DNA from: a virus
IMG/VR virus record: IMGVR_UViG_3300009082_000055
Coordinates: 1 to 26,062 of that record
Strand: one strand, 5' to 3'
Length of the DNA stretch: 26,062 bases
Below, in pieces: positions 22,416 through 26,062 of this stretch; the first letter of the stretch is position 1; each line of letters begins with the position of its first letter. The notes below the pieces were generated by a model. It was not told where the DNA came from, searched no databases, and saw nothing but the letters and a program-made list of their open reading frames with translations. The position numbers and the translations under genes are program-made.

Positions 22416-23415
22416 GGGTGGAGTCTATCGCGGCTGGCAACCCATATCCAAGCTGAACGCAGATGGGCTCCGGGTCTGTGCGACACCCAGGCTGTCCTGG
22501 CCTGCACCAGAAGGCGTTGAGGGTGTCAGTGTCCTCGATACGAGCCAGCCCCCGCGAACAAGCGATCCTATCGTCGCAAGCCCCGGTCTTGCTCTCGCAA
22601 CGACCACCCCATGTCATGGGACGGCCTCCTAGCCACGCGAGGTCGACGCCAGGACGCCGAGGCGGCAACTCCCCCTTCAGCAGATACCTCCCCAGCTCTA
22701 CGACATGAGGGCACCTCTTCGCGCCGTACTGGGCGTCCCACTGGCTCTCGCCCCCGGTCCAGCCCTCCGGGACATCACAATCGGTCGTCAGCTTCGAGAT
22801 CCAGGCCGCCCGGCCGTTCCTGATGGGGACGTAGCCGAGGACGTGTCTCTGGCTGCGCCGCATGACGCTGAGCATCGTCTCGCCGTCCTCGTCGCACTCG
22901 GTGATCCGCCGCACCTCGCCACGGTCGCAAGCTCGGCGCCGGATGTTCTTGAAGACCTGCCAGATGCCCACGCAGTCCTGGGAGTTGCCATCGGCCTCAG
23001 CGATGCAGATCCGCAGAAAAGCCGTCAGGACGTCCAGCTCCGTCTCCTCGTCGGGGACGTTCCAGACCTTCCCCCTGGTCTCCGCCGGGCTCTCCCACTG
23101 GAACCGCCGCACCTCACGCTTCTTCGGTGGCGGCGCGTTCTCCAGCTCGGCCTGGAGGGCAACCCGCCTGGCCTCTGTCTCGGCCTCGATCTTCGCCCAC
23201 CGAGCGTCTCTCTCCTTCTCGCTGCGGTCCCGCTCCCTGTCGAAGTCCTCGCGCTGCTGACGAGCTTTCGCGCGCCGAGCCTCACGTTGCGCGACCACAG
23301 CCCCCTGAGCTTCGTCTTCGCAGACAACCCACGGGATCAGCGCAGACAGCGCAGCCATGATGAGAACCGCGACCAACACCATCACCCCCTTCGCCTTCGA
23401 TGACCATGAAGCCAT
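22285..23415 (-). CDS. Membrane-anchored coiled-coil, Cys-rich lysis-associated protein
   Basis: This protein has an N-terminal anchor (residues about 10-31, VMVLVAVLIMAALSALIPWVV), then a highly charged coiled-coil stretch (about 40-95), then a domain with many cysteines (CIAEADGNSQDC, CDRGEVRRITEC, WISKLTTDCDVPEGW). Anchor plus periplasmic coiled coil recalls inner-membrane spanins; the Cys-rich part has a transglycosylase-like look (AEAD, IWQVFKNI), which I hold weakly. ATG 23415 has the strong site GGGAGGTGAACC. The frame continues 43 codons over the endolysin start; those residues are Gly/Glu-rich and look like a frame shadow, so the real C-terminus may be under little constraint. Confidence 0.78.
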   Translation of the reverse strand: MASWSSKAKGVMVLVAVLIMAALSALIPWVVCEDEAQGAVVAQREARRAKARQQREDFDRERDRSEKERDARWAKIEAETEARRVALQAELENAPPPKKREVRRFQWESPAETRGKVWNVPDEETELDVLTAFLRICIAEADGNSQDCVGIWQVFKNIRRRACDRGEVRRITECDEDGETMLSVMRRSQRHVLGYVPIRNGRAAWISKLTTDCDVPEGWTGGESQWDAQYGAKRCPHVVELGRYLLKGELPPRRPGVDLAWLGGRPMTWGGRCESKTGACDDRIACSRGLARIEDTDTLNAFWCRPGQPGCRTDPEPICVQLGYGLPAAIDSTHEQHGQDHPGRQGVSGGGSGEDVGGPRDELRREEEHVEAGASS

Positions 23416-23469
23416 GGTTCACCTCCCTTCCAAACCCCCCGCACCCTATCACACTCCGCCCAGGCCCCA

Positions 23470-23560
23470 CAAAAGGCGAACCCCCCGGGCACCACCCCGG
23501 GGGGTTCTAGGACGGAGCGACCACCATGGCCGCCGCTGCGGAGGACAGCCGCAGCATCTA
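23470..23560 (-). ncRNA. Candidate small structured RNA (~90 nt)
   Basis: A promoter (23567-23594) and a strong terminator (23479-23506) enclose about 90 bases without a convincing gene. The minus-strand RNA would fold into three successive hairpins: GCTGCGG/CCGCAGC (arms 23549-23555 and 23535-23541), GCGGCCA/TGGTCGC with one wobble, and the 11-bp terminator stem. The first hairpin shows CTGTCCT in its loop. A 16-codon frame starting MLRLSS is present but has no ribosome site. The best reading is a phage regulatory RNA; a short leader for the lysis gene that is attenuated at the terminator is the main alternative. Confidence 0.55.
23479..23506 (-). terminator. Strong intrinsic terminator
   Basis: AACCCCCCGGG (23479-23489) pairs perfectly with CCCGGGGGGTT (23496-23506) across a 6-base loop. 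On the minus strand the stem is followed by CGCCTTTTG, giving a short T-run. No T-run follows on the plus strand. Confidence 0.85.
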
Positions 23561-23566
23561 TTCAAC

Positions 23567-23594
23567 AACCTAGCCCATCGGCATCGGTTGTCAA
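23567..23594 (-). promoter_or_regulatory. Promoter of the candidate small RNA
   Basis: TTGACA (23589-23594), 16 bases, TAGGTT (23567-23572) on the minus strand, the same form as the gene promoters of this window, but with no gene directly behind it. Confidence 0.75.
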
Positions 23595-24016
23595 TCTGGG
23601 GGGCCTCGCAGGTCTCGAACCCGCGCTGTCGCCGTGGCCAGCGAAGCGTCCATCGGCGAAACCCGATGACCCTCGCTCGACACGGAACGGGGAGTTGAAG
23701 GCTACGCCAGCCTGAGCCCGTATGCGACCAACCTCGTGGCGTCCCACTCAGCCAGCCGACCGTCAGCCCGCTCCCAGAGCCCACAATGGGCCTTCACCAA
23801 GTCCTCCCGGCTGTGATGGGGCTGTGGAGGAGGCGCCGGGTCACCCGCCCTCCTGCCCCTGACCTAGACCATGTTGCCCGTCCAGCCCTTTCTCCTCCCG
23901 TCTTTCCGTGGGTCACGGGAGGTCGACCCGTCGTTGGCTGGTATCTATGCCACCTCGCCATCGCCCCAGCCGTCAATTTCCATGGCTGGCGAGGTATCGG
24001 CATTTTTTCAGGGCAT
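23591..24016 (-). pseudogene. Interrupted reading frame under its own promoter
   Basis: An ATG at 24016 with a good ribosome site (AAGGAGG, spaced by CCGACG) opens a frame stopped at once by TGA (codon 3), then by TAG at 23945-23947, 23864-23866 and 23702-23704, before a final TGA at 23591. The translation between stops looks protein-like, especially REDLVKAHCGLWERADGR and the following AEWDATRLVAYGLRLA. A GTG at 23797 with GGGAGGA ahead could express this last part alone as a 31-aa peptide. TAG is a normal stop elsewhere in the window, so readthrough is unlikely; a decayed gene is the simplest reading. Chance is not excluded. Confidence 0.35.
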
Positions 24017-24058
24017 CGTCGGCCTCCTTTCTCCTCGGTGTCTCCCTCCGACACTCAC

Positions 24059-24086
24059 AACCTAAGCACTTGTTTCAGATTGTCAA
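24059..24086 (-). promoter_or_regulatory. Promoter in front of the interrupted frame
   Basis: TTGACA (24081-24086), 16 bases, TAGGTT (24059-24064) on the minus strand, with AGTGC before the -10 box. The leader behind it contains GTGTC/GACAC arms around GGAGGGA, a version of the shared leader motif. Confidence 0.75.
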
Positions 24087-24319
24087 CACCCACCCATGAT
24101 CTTCCTGCACACGTCCGGTTGGTACTCCCGGAGGTCGAGGAGGAGGTCACGCGCGTACTCGTCGTCGCGCCTGCGCTGCTCCTCGACGTACCGCTCCTCG
24201 CACGCCTGCGAGCAGAAGCCGCTCGCCGACTCGGAGTTGTCGCCGCCGCACACGGGGCAGCTCTCCGGGGGCTCGATCTCCGTCTCCCACTGCTCACGAC
24301 GTCGCATGGCTGTTGGCAT
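24083..24319 (-). CDS. Small YacG-like zinc-finger protein (78 aa)
   Basis: The 78-residue product carries CPVCGG (C21, C24) and FCSQAC (C36, C40), the CxxC...CxxxC layout of YacG/FCS-type zinc fingers; YacG is known as a small DNA gyrase inhibitor, though the rest of this protein is different (acidic helix RDDEYARDLLLDLREY). DNA or protein binding is likely; gyrase inhibition is only a thought. ATG 24319 is chosen because GGACGGAGGGACACC precedes it and a promoter lies at 24343-24370; the longer frame would begin within the promoter. The stop overlaps the -35 box of the next promoter. Confidence 0.82.
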   Translation of the reverse strand: MPTAMRRREQWETEIEPPESCPVCGGDNSESASGFCSQACEERYVEEQRRRDDEYARDLLLDLREYQPDVCRKIMGGC

Positions 24320-24342
24320 GGTGTCCCTCCGTCCTTGGACAC

Positions 24343-24370
24343 AACATAAGCACTGGTTTGCGTCTGTCAA
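24343..24370 (-). promoter_or_regulatory. Promoter of the 78-aa zinc-finger gene
   Basis: TTGACA (24365-24370), 16 bases, TATGTT (24343-24348) on the minus strand. The spacer GACGCAAACCAGTGCT resembles those at 25467-25482 and 26022-26037. Confidence 0.8.
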
Positions 24371-24380
24371 CAGCAATTCG

Positions 24381-24401
24381 GAGCGAAACCGAGGATCGCT
24401 C
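24381..24401. repeat. 21-base stem-loop repeat, copy 3
   Basis: GAGCGA and TCGCTC arms (6 bp) directly after the TAG stop of the 152-aa gene and before the next promoter. It has 20 of 21 bases in common with the reverse complement of 18332-18352. Its position suggests a transcript 3' end, although no T-run follows. Confidence 0.65.
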
Positions 24402-24859
24402 TACTTTCCGGCGGGGACGAACTTCACGGTGGGGTCTGGGGTCTTGCCCAGCTTCAGGCAGCTCTCGTACTGAGCCTCGGTGAGGTACTGGCGGGCCTTG
24501 GCCTTGTCGAATGTCTGAGACGCCGCCTTCACGATGACCTGGACCTTCCCTTCGGGACCCGTGAAGTCGTCCACCCCGTGTTCCCGGCTCATCTTGGTGG
24601 CCCGCTCCTTCAGCTCATCTCGCCACTCGTTGAGCGTCTTGAGCTGGGCCTCGACGCTCGCGAAGTCCTTCACGAGCTGGCGCACCTGAGCCGTGAGGTC
24701 CGACACGACGGCCTCGACGCGCTCCTTCTTCTGGGGGCGCTTCTCGGCCCGAACATCGTCGGCGCCCATCGCCTCGTTGAGGGTCTTGGTCTCGGTCTTG
24801 GGCTTGCCCTTGCTGGCCTGGTTCATCCCCAGGCGCCTGGTCATGTTCCCGATGCCCAC
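24401..24859 (-). CDS. Unknown 152-aa coiled-coil protein
   Basis: The start is GTG 24859, five bases after AAGGAGG; the longer open frame lies in the preceding gene. The first ~35 residues are polar and basic. A long heptad-like helix follows (RVEAVVSDLTAQVRQLVKDF and ASVEAQLKTLNEWRDELKER), then a small C-terminal domain with VQVIVKAASQTFDKAKARQY and a Lys-rich end. The combination of a coiled coil with a compact C-terminal module occurs in various phage accessory proteins, but I cannot assign a family. It ends with TAG and is followed by a stem-loop. Confidence 0.8.
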   Translation of the reverse strand: MGIGNMTRRLGMNQASKGKPKTETKTLNEAMGADDVRAEKRPQKKERVEAVVSDLTAQVRQLVKDFASVEAQLKTLNEWRDELKERATKMSREHGVDDFTGPEGKVQVIVKAASQTFDKAKARQYLTEAQYESCLKLGKTPDPTVKFVPAGK

Positions 24860-24878
24860 AGGGGCCTCCTTCCACCAG

Positions 24879-25439
24879 CTACAGGCTGGCGCTGTCGAGG
24901 GAGGCTCCCTGGGCCTCCCGTTGTTTCCTCGCGCACTCCTCGGCGTGAGCCCGAGCACGAGCGATGATCGCCTGTCGCTTGTGCTCCAACTGCTCGGCCT
25001 GACGCTTCTCCTTCTCGGCCTGGTCGAGCGCCTGAGCCTCCACCTCGGTCATGATGGTCCACACGACCCTGCGGCCCCGGCGCACGCGCGGCCCCAGGCG
25101 ACCGACGATGGTGACCCCCTCGGTCCTGGTCATGCTGTCGCAGTCGTACCAGACCGCCGCCTTCTCGGCGCTCTCGGCCCGGTAGACCTCGAAGCCCTGC
25201 TTCGCGTCCTCGTGGATGATGAAGACCGGCCCCTTGCCGTAGAAGCGGTCCTTGGCGCGCTCGATCTGCGCGTTGAGCAGGATGGCCTCCTTGTACCCGT
25301 AGTCGCCTGGGTACTTGAACATCGTGTCGTGGTCGTTGCTGCGGCAGAGGTACGCCATGATGTTGGCGTCCACGATCTCGCCGCCGGGCAGCTCGACGCT
25401 CTGGGTCTTGGCCCTCAAGGTGTAGGTGTAAACGCCCAT
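24879..25439 (-). CDS. Unknown 186-aa protein
   Basis: I recognise no family. Residues 1-125 look like a compact alpha/beta domain (MGVYTYTLRAKTQSVELPGG; GPVFIIHEDAKQGFEVYRAE; GVTIVGRLGPRVRRGRRVVW). The last 60 residues form a charged helix rich in Glu, Gln, Arg and Ala. The ATG at 25439 is preceded by GGACGGAGGACACC and a promoter at 25461-25488, so it is probably expressed early and independently, with the 152-aa gene as the second gene of the transcript. Confidence 0.83.
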   Translation of the reverse strand: MGVYTYTLRAKTQSVELPGGEIVDANIMAYLCRSNDHDTMFKYPGDYGYKEAILLNAQIERAKDRFYGKGPVFIIHEDAKQGFEVYRAESAEKAAVWYDCDSMTRTEGVTIVGRLGPRVRRGRRVVWTIMTEVEAQALDQAEKEKRQAEQLEHKRQAIIARARAHAEECARKQREAQGASLDSASL

Positions 25440-25460
25440 GGTGTCCTCCGTCCTCTCGCA

Positions 25461-25488
25461 AACCTAACTCATGGTTTGCGTGTGTCAA
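25461..25488 (-). promoter_or_regulatory. Promoter of the 186-aa gene
   Basis: TTGACA (25483-25488), 16 bases, TAGGTT (25461-25466) on the minus strand. The spacer contains CGCAAACCATG, as at 26022-26037. Confidence 0.8.
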
Positions 25489-25493
25489 CTATC

Positions 25494-25997
25494 CTATCCC
25501 CAGGTGACCTTCTCGCCCTCTTCCCTGGCCTTGCGGCAGATGTCCAGGATCTCACGGACGCGACGCTGAACGGTCTCGTCCGAGTAGCCGCAGACGAAGG
25601 TCTCGGCGCCCATGCGCTCGATGCGCGCCACGTTGCCCTCGCGAACAACACACATGCCAGCGTGACCACGAGGCATGTAGACCTCCTCGCGGGTCGCCAC
25701 GGCCCGACGAGTCTCGCTGTTCAGCGCCCGCAGGCAGCGCTGGATGACCACGTCCAGGGTCTCGTCCTCCCAGACGCCATACAGCTCGTCGTCACAGGCG
25801 AAGCCCAGGACGGCCAGCACGTTGCGAGCGTTGGTGTTGGCGAGGTTGACCCACGGCCACGCGGGCTCGCGGTCCTCGCTCATGCCAGTCCCCTGACACC
25901 AGGGGCAGCCCTCTTCGGCCTTCCCGTCATAGACGCAGAAGCACTCCGAGTGGGAGATGGTGTAGGGGGAGTTGGTGATGGAGAAGGTGACCGACAT
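25494..25997 (-). CDS. Unknown protein with DnaJ-type CxxCxGxG motif (167 aa)
   Basis: The N-terminal 40 residues contain C19, C21 and CPWCQGTG (C31, C34), one half of a DnaJ-like zinc-binding pattern. The rest looks alpha/beta, with NARNVLAVLGFACDDELYG and ETVQRRVREILDICRKAREE; I cannot assign it. ATG 25997 is used because GGAGGACAGC precedes it directly and the promoter is at 26016-26043; the longer frame would extend into the leader. The ribosome site is perfectly complementary over ten bases to the loop region of the candidate small RNA at 23470-23560. Confidence 0.83.
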   Translation of the reverse strand: MSVTFSITNSPYTISHSECFCVYDGKAEEGCPWCQGTGMSEDREPAWPWVNLANTNARNVLAVLGFACDDELYGVWEDETLDVVIQRCLRALNSETRRAVATREEVYMPRGHAGMCVVREGNVARIERMGAETFVCGYSDETVQRRVREILDICRKAREEGEKVTWG

Positions 25998-26015
25998 GCT
26001 GTCCTCCTGCACAGC

Positions 26016-26043
26016 AATCTAGCACATGGTTTGCGAGTGTCAA
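26016..26043 (-). promoter_or_regulatory. Promoter of the 167-aa gene
   Basis: TTGACA (26038-26043), 16 bases, TAGATT (26016-26021) on the minus strand, with the CGCAAACCATG spacer segment shared with 25467-25482. Confidence 0.8.
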
Positions 26044-26062
26044 CAGGCTATGGAGAGACTTC

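Noticed and set aside
23630-23690. Complete tRNA gene upstream of the T-arm-like sequence
   Set aside because: A 7-bp acceptor pairing (GGGTTTC with GAGGCCC) can be forced, but only 33 bases remain for the D and anticodon arms, and no 5-bp/7-base anticodon arm forms.
23702-24016. Stop-codon recoding (TAG read as an amino acid)
   Set aside because: TAG is the terminal stop of several solid genes (2773, 15604, 17235, 20565, 21753, 24401, 25494), so a recoded TAG is not supported.
23794-24054. 86-codon minus-strand frame starting at GTG 24054
   Set aside because: Its start lies within the leader upstream of the ribosome site, and the translation is Arg/Gly/Pro-rich and shadow-like; the frame from ATG 24016 reads better although interrupted.

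Overview
This GC-rich window looks like part of the genome of a large, probably myovirus-like tailed bacteriophage. Every convincing gene lies on the minus strand, so the window is read from high to low coordinates. The portal protein resembles the T4 gp20 family, and a terminase, replisome and endolysin sit in the same block. The host cannot be named. GC-rich codons and sigma70-like promoters (TTGACA, 16 bases, TAGRTT) suggest a GC-rich bacterium. No integrase, repressor or host genes are visible. Stop codons are standard: TAG ends several genes, including terL, the primase and the endolysin.

Layout in transcription order. (1) 26043-24083: four small genes (167, 186, 152 and 78 aa), three with their own promoter and a shared leader ending in a GGAGG-type ribosome site; two are cysteine-rich. 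(2) 24086-23470: a promoter followed by an interrupted reading frame, then a second promoter driving a candidate ~90-nt structured RNA that ends at a strong terminator. (3) 23415-21753: lysis genes, namely a membrane-anchored coiled-coil Cys-rich protein and an N-acetylmuramoyl-L-alanine amidase, overlapping out of frame. (4) 21716-18316: a zinc-finger protein, small unknowns, a helicase loader and a DnaB-like helicase. (5) 18319-14778: a membrane protein, a GroES-like co-chaperonin, a DnaG-like primase and a probable ssDNA-binding protein with a structured leader. (6) 14687-8657: an UvsW/Rad25-like helicase, a possible MerR-like protein, an unknown, a RecA-like recombinase with a cysteine-bearing insertion, then three nucleases in a row (Hjc-like, Cas4/RecB-like, RuvC-like). 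(7) 8660-5606: three unknown genes. (8) 5531-1: candidate small terminase, large terminase, portal and a partial unknown gene.

The genes form a coherent phage programme. The loader, helicase, primase and ssDNA-binding protein would replicate the genome. RecA, the SF2 helicase and the nucleases would carry out recombination and resolve branched DNA before packaging. Terminase and portal package it, the GroES-like protein may help fold virion proteins, and the amidase with its membrane partner would release progeny. The least ordinary parts are the RNA/decayed-ORF region at 23470-24086, a 21-base stem-loop present three times, and extra cysteine clusters in several replication and recombination proteins.
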